This document shows, piece by piece, positions 1-5,058 of a stretch of 7,086 bases of DNA. Numbering within the stretch: position 1 is the first letter of the stretch; each line of letters opens with the position of its first letter. The position numbers were made by a program, and so were the translations under genes. The stretch comes from Planctomycetales bacterium (GTDB taxonomy: Bacteria; Planctomycetota; Planctomycetia; Isosphaerales; Isosphaeraceae), in contig DAHZZC010000928.1 in the NCBI GenBank assembly GCA_027435495.1, forward strand, positions 1-7,086, given 5' to 3'. The notes under the pieces were generated by a model. That model saw only the letters and a program-made list of their open reading frames with translations, was not told the origin of the DNA and ran no database searches.

Positions 1-267
1 GACGATCCCAACGAATGGACCAACCGGGCGCACGACCCGGCCCTCGCAGAGATCCGGCGCGAACTGGCGCGTTGGCTCCCCACCCGTGAGGCGAGCCCGG
101 CCCCGGGCAGCTTCTCCCGCCTGCTCGACCGGGAAGACGGCCTCTGGTACTGGGAAAACCAGCCGATCGTCCCCGGCGAGGTGGGACGGCGCACGCCCAG
201 GAAGCCCCAGCGCCCGAGACCCGACCAGAATCGTCGACCCCTCGAACGCGTCAAACCAGGTCCGTGA
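1..267 (+). CDS. Sulfatase, C-terminal fragment (5' end outside window)
   Basis: Frame 1 is open from the first base to a TGA at 265-267, giving 88 residues and no start, so this is the end of a gene that begins upstream. The opening residues DDPNEWTNRAHDP, then a helix ending ELARWLP, match the closing segment of secreted planctomycete sulfatases of the iduronate-2-sulfatase/choline-sulfatase type, in which 'DPxEWxNLAxDP' precedes a helix ending 'WLP'. The following stretch, APGSFSRLL then DREDGLWYWENQPI, also fits the tail of that group. Such enzymes usually hydrolyse sulfate esters of polysaccharides outside the cytoplasm. The catalytic formylglycine site is outside the window, so activity cannot be judged. 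The last 28 or so residues are unusually rich in Arg and Pro and resemble nothing I know from the family; they may be a read-through extension past a lost stop. The family call rests on the C-terminal motif only. Confidence 0.75.
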   Translation, partial: DDPNEWTNRAHDPALAEIRRELARWLPTREASPAPGSFSRLLDREDGLWYWENQPIVPGEVGRRTPRKPQRPRPDQNRRPLERVKPGP

Positions 268-459
268 TCCCGGGCGAAGTTCCCCATCGCCGATCATCGG
301 TGCAGCGACCAGCGACGGTCGAAAAGTTCGCTCGCTCGGCGCGTCCATTCGGTTCTTCGCCCGGGATGGAGAAGAAGTTTATCGAAAACAATCCTAAAAA
401 CTATGGATCTGCCACATCGCATGACATCTCAGGAACGGGGTCTTCCCGGAAATTTTATG

Positions 460-488
460 TTGACAGAGTTTCAGCCGGTTCCCATAAT
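460..488 (+). promoter_or_regulatory. Near-consensus sigma70-type promoter
   Basis: A perfect -35 hexamer TTGACA (460-465) is followed by exactly 17 bases and then CATAAT (483-488), which differs from the -10 consensus only in its first base. An A/T-rich patch, AATTTTAT at 451-458, lies just upstream where an UP element would be. Transcription would start near 495 and run rightward toward the DUF1559 gene at 1063, or into an unannotated RNA. Such a close match is unlikely by chance in DNA this GC-rich. Planctomycete promoter rules are not well known to me, so the assignment follows the general bacterial housekeeping sigma consensus. Confidence 0.6.
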
Positions 489-683
489 GACTTCAAGCGT
501 GCTCCAGGAACGGTTGGTGATTCCGCAGTGTGATATGGATTGTGCGCTCGCCGAAGATTTGAGTTCTGGTGGAGCCTTGGAACGGATGGCCGAGTCCATT
601 CGTTGTGATTCACACTGAGCCGTCTAACTCTCCACGACGCTCTCGCCTTTTCTGGCCGAGTAGGCTTGTGACTGTCCTCTCCG

Positions 684-700
684 CACTCGCCTTGCGAGTG
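684..700 (+). repeat. Perfect 7-bp hairpin in leader region
   Basis: CACTCGC (684-690), loop CTT, then GCGAGTG (694-700) form a perfect inverted repeat with a three-base loop. No T-run follows, so it is not a standard terminator. It lies about 190 bases downstream of the predicted transcription start and would form in RNA from the 460-488 promoter. Role unknown. Confidence 0.45.
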
Positions 701-780
701 TCCTGCCATTGAAGTCGTTCCAGGTTCAGAAGTCCGCGCGACCTCACGGAGCCTTCTCGAATCGCCCTCGACGTTTGAGA

Positions 781-796
781 ACCCCGCACTCGGGGT
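781..796 (+). repeat. 6-bp tetraloop hairpin in leader region
   Basis: ACCCCG (781-786), loop CACT, then CGGGGT (791-796) form a perfect inverted repeat. There is no trailing T-run. This is one of a series of short hairpins between the promoter at 460-488 and the DUF1559 start. Short stems like this are common by chance in GC-rich DNA. Confidence 0.35.
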
Positions 797-906
797 GCCG
801 TGACGAACAGCAAGAATCCATCCTTCCCGGGCGGTCCGGGGGATCTCGCCATCGGCGGGTTGTCCGGTCGATGCTGTGACCCAGGTTGACGTACCCTGAT
901 CGTGAT

Positions 907-930
907 CGGAGCCGAACGGCCGTGGCTCCG
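907..930 (+). repeat. 7-bp hairpin in leader region
   Basis: CGGAGCC (907-913) pairs perfectly with GGCTCCG (924-930) across a 10-base loop that itself contains the palindrome ACGGCCGT. It could fold in the leader RNA of the DUF1559 gene. No function can be assigned. Confidence 0.4.
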
Positions 931-968
931 GAAATCCGCCCGGTTCTCGCGGCGGGATGGGTTCCACG

Positions 969-1045
969 TCGTCCGTCTACTCGCCTCTCGAACGTGACTT
1001 GCGGACGAGAACATTCCGTGGCGTCTGCTCTTTTCCATTCTTTTT
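969..1045 (+). promoter_or_regulatory. Competing stems plus T-rich run before DUF1559 start
   Basis: The segment around 1001-1008 can pair in two exclusive ways. Upstream, TCGTCCG (969-975) pairs with CGGACGA (1002-1008), 7 bp. Downstream, GCGGACG (1001-1007) pairs with CGTCTGC (1022-1028), 7 bp with one G-U. The downstream stem is followed at once by 1029-1045, in which 12 of 17 bases are T, and then by the ribosome binding site. This is the layout of an antiterminator/terminator pair. The stems are short and the T-run is interrupted by C, so an attenuator is only a possibility. No known riboswitch aptamer was recognised. Confidence 0.25.
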
Positions 1046-1046
1046 G

Positions 1047-1053
1047 AGAAGGA
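1047..1053 (+). promoter_or_regulatory. Ribosome binding site of the DUF1559 gene
   Basis: AGAAGGA at 1047-1053 places its AAGG core ten bases before the ATG at 1063. It supports that ATG over the internal ATG at 1105, whose only upstream purine run, AAGGG, is too close for normal spacing. Confidence 0.6.
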
Positions 1054-1062
1054 CATCCCAGG

Positions 1063-2199
1063 ATGAGACCGTTGACCAAGACGCATCGGCGCCACCCCAA
1101 GGGCATGCCCCGTGGCTTCACACTGATCGAGTTGCTGGTGGTGATCGCGATCATCGCCGTATTGATCGCACTGCTTTTGCCCGCGGTTCAGTCGGCCCGC
1201 GAGGCCGCCCGTCGGGCCCAGTGTACCAACAACCTCAAGCAGATGGCCCTGGCCGCGCTGAACTTCGAGTCGGCCAATGGCCAACTGCCGCCGGGGGTCG
1301 GCCCACAAGCGATCTATCCCAGCGTCGGGGCCTCCGGCCGGGCCAATCCCAAGGTGCTGATCCTTCAGTATATCGAGAACGGGAATACTTTTAACTCCTT
1401 CAATCTCCAGTGGAACCTGAACGTCTACCAGGCATCCGGGCCGAATTACACCGCCCAGGACCAGGTTATCAATACGTACAGTTGCCCATCCGACGGCAAT
1501 ACCAGCAAGGTGACCTCGGGAATCTCGACGGCCGGTTACTCGTCCTACATGTGCAGCACCGGCGGGACGGCCGCGATGTTCTACGGCGGCGTTAATAAAT
1601 ACGAGGAGATGAACACGGTCTTCCTCGGCGTCTTCAACTCGAAGCTCAACGAGACGGCCCCGATGGGGACCAACGCGAGCCCCAACCTTGCCTACAACGC
1701 CGTCATGAGCAAGGTGACCATGGCAACGCTGACCGATGGGACCTCGAACACGGCGATGTTCTCCGAGACAACCATGTCGCCCTACGCGGCGCTGGTGTAC
1801 CCGGCGATGTACCAGGGGGGGATACCCTATTCGCTCTACACGGTCTACGCGTACTCGGGCAGCGGTTGGAGCAATCAGGTCTATCCCCAGGCGTGCGCCA
1901 ACTGGTCGAACAGTTCCGATATCTTCGAGATGACCTATCGGGGCGGGGAATGGTATCGAGACATTCCCTGCACCGGGTACTACTCGCATACCGTCCCGCC
2001 CAACTACCAGAAGAACGACTGCGATAACTCGTACGTCTCAGGCGGCCACGGCGCGGCGCGGAGCTATCATCCGGGTGGGGTGAATGCCGGGTTCGCCGAC
2101 GGCTCGGTCCACTTCATCAAGAACACGGTGAGCCCGACGTCGTGGTTCGCCCTCGGCACGCGGGGTGGCGGCGAGGTGATCAGCTCCGACTCGTACTGA
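1063..2199 (+). CDS. DUF1559 pseudopilin-like protein with H-X9-DG C-terminus
   Basis: The 378-residue product has a type IV prepilin-like N-terminus. A short basic leader ends in Gly18, followed by FTLIELLVVIAII (19-31), so prepilin peptidase should cut between Gly18 and Phe19 and leave Glu at mature position 5. Residues 19-41 form the hydrophobic helix, and the following AREAARRAQCTNNLKQ (45-60) is the family's amphipathic continuation. Further hallmarks are a CPSDG segment at 141-145, TDGTSNT at 224-230, YRGGEWY at 292-298, and His336, nine residues, then Asp346-Gly347, an exact H-X9-DG motif. This is the DUF1559 (SBP_bac_10) family, present in many copies per planctomycete genome. Its members are thought to be envelope or pilus-like components, and their exact role is not established. 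Six cysteines lie outside the helix (54, 141, 164, 278, 303, 320) and could form disulfides. The length is ordinary and the gene appears intact. It leads a probable unit with the lipoprotein and membrane-enzyme genes. ATG 1063 is chosen for its ribosome site, although ATG 1105 would still encode a complete short leader. Confidence 0.95.
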   Translation: MRPLTKTHRRHPKGMPRGFTLIELLVVIAIIAVLIALLLPAVQSAREAARRAQCTNNLKQMALAALNFESANGQLPPGVGPQAIYPSVGASGRANPKVLILQYIENGNTFNSFNLQWNLNVYQASGPNYTAQDQVINTYSCPSDGNTSKVTSGISTAGYSSYMCSTGGTAAMFYGGVNKYEEMNTVFLGVFNSKLNETAPMGTNASPNLAYNAVMSKVTMATLTDGTSNTAMFSETTMSPYAALVYPAMYQGGIPYSLYTVYAYSGSGWSNQVYPQACANWSNSSDIFEMTYRGGEWYRDIPCTGYYSHTVPPNYQKNDCDNSYVSGGHGAARSYHPGGVNAGFADGSVHFIKNTVSPTSWFALGTRGGGEVISSDSY

Positions 2200-2244
2200 G
2201 CCGGCCTGGTGACAGCGCATCGCGGAAATCATCTCGATCAGAAC

Positions 2245-2276
2245 CGGGAGGGCCCGACCCACGTCGGCCCCTCCCG
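2245..2276 (+). terminator. Strong intercistronic hairpin after DUF1559 gene
   Basis: CGGGAGGG (2245-2252) pairs with CCCTCCCG (2269-2276), and CCGAC (2254-2258) pairs with GTCGG (2263-2267). One C-C mismatch (2253/2268) separates the two helices, and the loop is CCAC. That gives 13 base pairs, 11 of them G-C. No T-run follows, and the next ribosome site begins eight bases later, so this is not a classical intrinsic terminator. In a DUF1559-lipoprotein operon it could cause partial termination, or protect the 3' end of a processed pseudopilin mRNA so that the first gene is made in excess. The structure is seen directly; its role is inferred. Confidence 0.6.
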
Positions 2277-2283
2277 CTATCTC

Positions 2284-2288
2284 GGAGG
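2284..2288 (+). promoter_or_regulatory. Ribosome binding site of the lipoprotein gene
   Basis: GGAGG at 2284-2288 lies six bases before ATG 2295. It fixes that codon as the start against an upstream in-frame ATG at 2142, which lies inside the DUF1559 gene. Confidence 0.75.
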
Positions 2289-2294
2289 ACGAGG

Positions 2295-2747
2295 ATGACT
2301 GGTTCGATGCTTCGCGCCGGCCTGGCGGCGATCCTGACGGCCACGCTTGCGATCGGTTGCGGCCCCTCTTCGGACGTGCCTCGGTCGCTGGAACAGCTCT
2401 CGATCGGCCAGGTCGGGCAGATTTTCCACAGCTTCCAGAAGGCGAAAAAACCGGCGCCGAAGGAATTCGCCGAGATCCAGCCCCTGCTGGCCCGGTTCCC
2501 CGCGGCTGTCGAGTCGATCCGTTCCGGAGACGTGCTCGTCTTCTGGGGCGCCGGCATCGACGAGGGTCCGGATGCGCCCTCGACGGTCCTCGCCTATCAG
2601 AAGGATGTTCCCGAGAAGGGGGGTGAGGTACTGATGCAGGACGGCACACCCAGGCGGATGACGCCCGAGGAGTTCCGAGACGCGAAGAAGCCCGCGGGGG
2701 CCTCGACCGAGCTCAAGCTACCGGCCCTGGGCAAAAAGAAAAAGTAA
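2295..2747 (+). CDS. Small planctomycete lipoprotein, function unknown
   Basis: The 150-residue product has a signal peptide with a hydrophobic stretch (residues 8-20) and a lipobox ending LAIGC, so Cys22 is the predicted lipidation site. Ala rather than Leu at -3 makes the box slightly atypical. A 32-residue linker leads into a compact domain. Residues 79-118 read as a beta-rich segment (DVLVFWGAGI, then STVLAYQKDVPEKGG, then EVLMQDG), followed by MTPEEF (122-127) and a Lys-rich end. Short lipoproteins of this kind are, from memory, often found next to DUF1559 genes in planctomycetes. The 'vLAY...GG.vLmqDG' stretch resembles the closing strands of H-X9-DG pseudopilins, with the His lost. It follows the DUF1559 gene after a 95-base gap holding a strong hairpin and ends 4 bases before the membrane-enzyme gene. 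It is probably anchored in an envelope membrane facing the periplasm. No enzymatic motif is visible. The final codons form an A-rich tract (2733-2743). Confidence 0.85.
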   Translation: MTGSMLRAGLAAILTATLAIGCGPSSDVPRSLEQLSIGQVGQIFHSFQKAKKPAPKEFAEIQPLLARFPAAVESIRSGDVLVFWGAGIDEGPDAPSTVLAYQKDVPEKGGEVLMQDGTPRRMTPEEFRDAKKPAGASTELKLPALGKKKK

Positions 2748-2751
2748 AGTC

Positions 2752-4686
2752 ATGTCAAGGAAAGAGGGGAGTCCCGAGGCTTCGATTGCGGCCGAGATGG
2801 CGACTCGGGGCGTGGCGTCGGGTCTGATCCTGATGGCGGCCTGGCTGGGGCTGGCGGCTGGCTGGATCGAGGTCGGGACGAGGGTTTTCCTCAAGAATGC
2901 CCTCGGGCCCGGCTACATGTATCTGATGACCCGGCATTTCGTGTGGTCGGTGCCGCTGGCCAACGGTTTGATCTTCCTGGGCGCCGGCCTGAGTCTGGCG
3001 GCGATCTCGCGACGCTGGCCGGGTTCGGGCTCCTGGATCGGCCGACGAATGCTTCTGGCCCTGGCGATCCTGCCGCCGATGCTGGTGGCCGGGCGGCCGA
3101 TCTACTCGTGGGCCTGGCTCCTCCTGGCCGGGGGGATCGCGATGCGGGCGATCCCGACTCTTGAGCGGTGGCCGATCGACTGGTGGAAGTGGGGGCTTCG
3201 GACCCTCCCTCTGCTGCTCGGGGCGGTTCCCTGCACCGCTGGAATCGTCGTCGTCGGCTCCTGGCTCGCCGAGGCCCGGCAGGCCGCGGGACCGAGGCCG
3301 GCGCCCGGCTTGCCCAACGTCCTGCTCGTCATCCTCGACACCGTTCGGGCGGATCGGCTCAGCCTCTACGGCTATGGGAGGCCGACCAGCCCGGCCCTGG
3401 AGCGACTCGCAAAACGCGGCATCCGATTCGATGAGGCGAGGTCGGCAGCGCCCTGGACGCTCCCCTCGCACGCCAGCTTTTTTACCGGCCGGTGGCCCCA
3501 TGAGATGCACGTCGGATGGAACGATCCGCTCCAGACCGATTTCCCGATGCTGGCCGAATACCTGGCCTCGCGCGGCTACCAGACGGCCGGCTTCGTTGCG
3601 AACCTTCAGTATTGCTCCTATGACGCTGGGCTCGACCGCGGCTTTGCGCATTACGAAGACTACCCCTTCGACCTGGCTCATCTCCGACCGCTTCGGGCGG
3701 CGATCCTCCTGGAATTCGCCTGGAACGCCGCAACCTGGGCGGGCGTCTCCATCGGACTCGACCGGTACAATCCCATCCTTCACTGGCTCCTCGCCCCGGA
3801 TCGGAAGGATGCGGGAGTCATCAATGACGAGTTCCTCGGCTGGCTCGAACGTCGGGGCGATCGCCGACGGCCCTATTTCGCCTTCCTCAACTACTACGAT
3901 GCCCATTCTCCGTATCTGCCGCCCGAGGGGACACGGTTCCAGTTCGGGCCAGGCCCCCGGTCGGTCCTCGATTTCTTCGTCCTGGTCGAACGCTGGAAGG
4001 AAATCGACAAGCTCCGCCTCGGCCAGAATTTTATCAACCTGATCCTCGACTCGTACGAAAACTGCCTGGCATACCTCGACTGGCGGCTCGGCCGGCTCTT
4101 CGTCGAATTACAGCGCCGGGGGGGCATGGAGAATACTCTGGTCATCATCGCCGCCGACCACGGCGAGGAGTTGGGCGGTCACGAACTCTTCGAGCACGGT
4201 GAAAGCCTGTATCGTCCGGAGATCCACGTCCCGCTTCTGATCCTCCTGCCGAATGGGGAGCGTGCAGGGATGGTGGTTCGCGAGACGGTCAGCCTGCGCG
4301 ACCTGCCGTCAACGATTGTCGACGTGGTCGGCCTGGCGGACGGATCGCCGTTTCCCGGTCGGTCGCTCGCCAGGCACTGGCAATCTGGCCGCCCCGATCG
4401 GTCTGAAGATCAAGCCGACGCCTATTCGGAGCTCCCCGCGCCCAACCCGGCCTTCCCCAGCCTGGGCCGTTCGCCGGCGACGAAGGGCCCGATGGTCTCA
4501 CTGGCCCGCGGCAGACACATTTACATCCGCAATGAAGGGGACGGTCGGGAGCAACTCTTCGACGAGGCCGCCGATCCCCGCGAGCTGCGCGACTTGATCG
4601 GGGTCGCCGAGGTGCAACCGGTCCTCCGGGTCTTGCGCGATCGGCTCGATCGTCTCAGGGCGACGAAGGCGGGACCTCGGCGATGA
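2752..4686 (+). CDS. Membrane-anchored sulfatase-fold enzyme with Thr nucleophile
   Basis: The 644-residue product has five likely membrane helices (about 21-38, 63-85, 98-114, 117-134, 152-171), then a sulfatase/alkaline-phosphatase-fold domain from about 188 to 615 that should face outward. Metal-site motifs are present: NVLLVILDTVRAD (189-201, Asp196 as ligand) and AADHGEELGGH (467-477, Asp469-His470). YDAHSPY (382-388) lines the usual active site. At the nucleophile position, where formylglycine sulfatases have C/S-x-P-S-R, this protein reads T236-L-P-S-H240. With neither Cys nor Ser there it cannot form formylglycine, so sulfate hydrolysis by the classic route is unlikely. Five helices plus a Thr nucleophile recall EptA- and LtaS-type phospho-headgroup transferases, although the local motif differs from theirs. 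A phosphotransferase or phosphodiesterase acting on an envelope lipid or glycan is my inference. ATG 2752 lies 4 bases after the lipoprotein stop, lacks a clear ribosome site and may rely on translational coupling; ATG 2797 is an alternative that keeps all helices. Confidence 0.9.
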   Translation: MSRKEGSPEASIAAEMATRGVASGLILMAAWLGLAAGWIEVGTRVFLKNALGPGYMYLMTRHFVWSVPLANGLIFLGAGLSLAAISRRWPGSGSWIGRRMLLALAILPPMLVAGRPIYSWAWLLLAGGIAMRAIPTLERWPIDWWKWGLRTLPLLLGAVPCTAGIVVVGSWLAEARQAAGPRPAPGLPNVLLVILDTVRADRLSLYGYGRPTSPALERLAKRGIRFDEARSAAPWTLPSHASFFTGRWPHEMHVGWNDPLQTDFPMLAEYLASRGYQTAGFVANLQYCSYDAGLDRGFAHYEDYPFDLAHLRPLRAAILLEFAWNAATWAGVSIGLDRYNPILHWLLAPDRKDAGVINDEFLGWLERRGDRRRPYFAFLNYYDAHSPYLPPEGTRFQFGPGPRSVLDFFVLVERWKEIDKLRLGQNFINLILDSYENCLAYLDWRLGRLFVELQRRGGMENTLVIIAADHGEELGGHELFEHGESLYRPEIHVPLLILLPNGERAGMVVRETVSLRDLPSTIVDVVGLADGSPFPGRSLARHWQSGRPDRSEDQADAYSELPAPNPAFPSLGRSPATKGPMVSLARGRHIYIRNEGDGREQLFDEAADPRELRDLIGVAEVQPVLRVLRDRLDRLRATKAGPRR

Positions 4687-4779
4687 AGCGGCGCCTGTCT
4701 ATTTACAATCGCGCGAGTGTTTACCTTGCGGTGCGTCTCGTGGGCCGTGGTCCATTCTGTCGACCGAATTCGCGTCTCG

Positions 4780-4792
4780 ACCCCATCGGGGT
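4780..4792 (+). terminator. Weak hairpin downstream of membrane-enzyme gene
   Basis: ACCCC (4780-4784) and GGGGT (4788-4792) pair across a three-base ATC loop. A run of five T, preceded by CGA, occurs roughly 20 bases later, too far for a standard intrinsic terminator. Listed because it is the best hairpin within 110 bases of the upstream stop. Confidence 0.2.
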
Positions 4793-4928
4793 GCTGGGTG
4801 AAGCGATTGACTCGATTTTTCAGTCCTTCGGTGGGCCAGGACTTGCTGGTTGGGCGAGGCGAAGGGGTGACATCCTGGACAGTCCTTCCTCTTGATAGAC
4901 AGCCCAGCGTTCCGGCCGAAGTTCGAGA

Positions 4929-4951
4929 AGGAGAAGCCCAGCAGGAGAAGC
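4929..4951 (+). repeat. Nine-base direct repeat
   Basis: AGGAGAAGC occurs at 4929-4937 and again at 4943-4951, a 14-base period. It may be chance or a small tandem duplication; no associated element was seen. Confidence 0.3.
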
Positions 4952-5058
4952 GGTGGACTGATGAGCCGCCCGCGCCGAGGAAAGGCTTACGGGAAAGGCG
5001 TCGACGAAGAAGCATTAAGCCAAAAAGTTTTTGATCATGTGGTTGGCATGCGGATTTA

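Larger units (their letters stand above)
268..1062. other. Long non-coding gap with promoter and hairpins
   Basis: No convincing gene was found on either strand in these 795 bases. Open frames here lack ribosome binding sites, have Arg/Pro/Ser-rich translations typical of GC-rich non-coding DNA, and match no family I recognise. Part of the region, about 370-500, is clearly richer in A and T than the flanking genes. It holds a promoter-like element at 460-488, short perfect hairpins at 684-700, 781-796 and 907-930, and competing stems at 969-1028 followed by a T-rich run. If the promoter serves the DUF1559 gene, the mRNA leader would be about 570 bases, long enough for regulation by RNA structure or for a separate small RNA. 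Confidence 0.6.
4687..5058. other. Convergent intergenic region, no gene seen
   Basis: This 372-base stretch lies between the membrane-enzyme gene (+ strand) and the phosphohexomutase gene (- strand). Small open frames cross it on both strands, but none has a ribosome site or a recognisable product. Convergent genes normally need terminators here. The only hairpins I see are weak: ACCCC (4780-4784), loop ATC, GGGGT (4788-4792), and an A/T palindrome CAAAAAGTTTTTG near 5020-5033. A nine-base direct repeat AGGAGAAGC occurs at 4929-4937 and 4943-4951. Confidence 0.55.

Noticed and set aside
403..618. 71-codon open frame on the + strand overlapping the promoter
   Set aside because: It has no ribosome site, contains the near-consensus promoter and resembles no family I know.
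455..967. 170-codon open frame on the - strand in the long gap
   Set aside because: It has no ribosome site and a biased, unstructured-looking translation without motifs. A nucleotide search for repeats would be a better test than calling a gene.
610..1989. 459-codon open frame on the - strand
   Set aside because: It lies mostly opposite the clear DUF1559 gene, has no ribosome site or family motifs, and its Arg/Gly/His-rich translation is typical of an antisense shadow in GC-rich DNA.
2142..2294. Upstream extension of the lipoprotein frame
   Set aside because: It lies largely inside the DUF1559 gene and crosses the hairpin. The GGAGG site and the signal peptide both place the start at 2295.
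2755..3906. 383-codon open frame on the - strand
   Set aside because: It is antisense to the membrane-enzyme gene, whose catalytic motifs are unmistakable. The translation is low-complexity and rich in Arg, Pro and Gln.
4683..4895. 70-codon open frame overlapping the membrane-enzyme stop by ATGA
   Set aside because: The ATGA overlap is suggestive, but there is no ribosome site, no recognisable domain and no hydrophobic or lipobox pattern.
4521..5015. 164-codon open frame on the - strand
   Set aside because: It runs into the 3' end of the membrane-enzyme gene on the opposite strand and shows Ser/Arg-rich shadow composition.
4717..5034. 105-codon open frame on the + strand (GTG start) in the convergent gap
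   Set aside because: No ribosome site, no recognised domain, and an Arg-rich end typical of random GC-rich frames. A homologue search would be needed to revive it.
5015..5058. A/T palindrome as an intrinsic terminator for the phosphohexomutase
   Set aside because: The palindrome CAAAAAGTTTTTG has a one-base centre and no GC-rich stem before the T-run on the - strand, so it does not fit a terminator.
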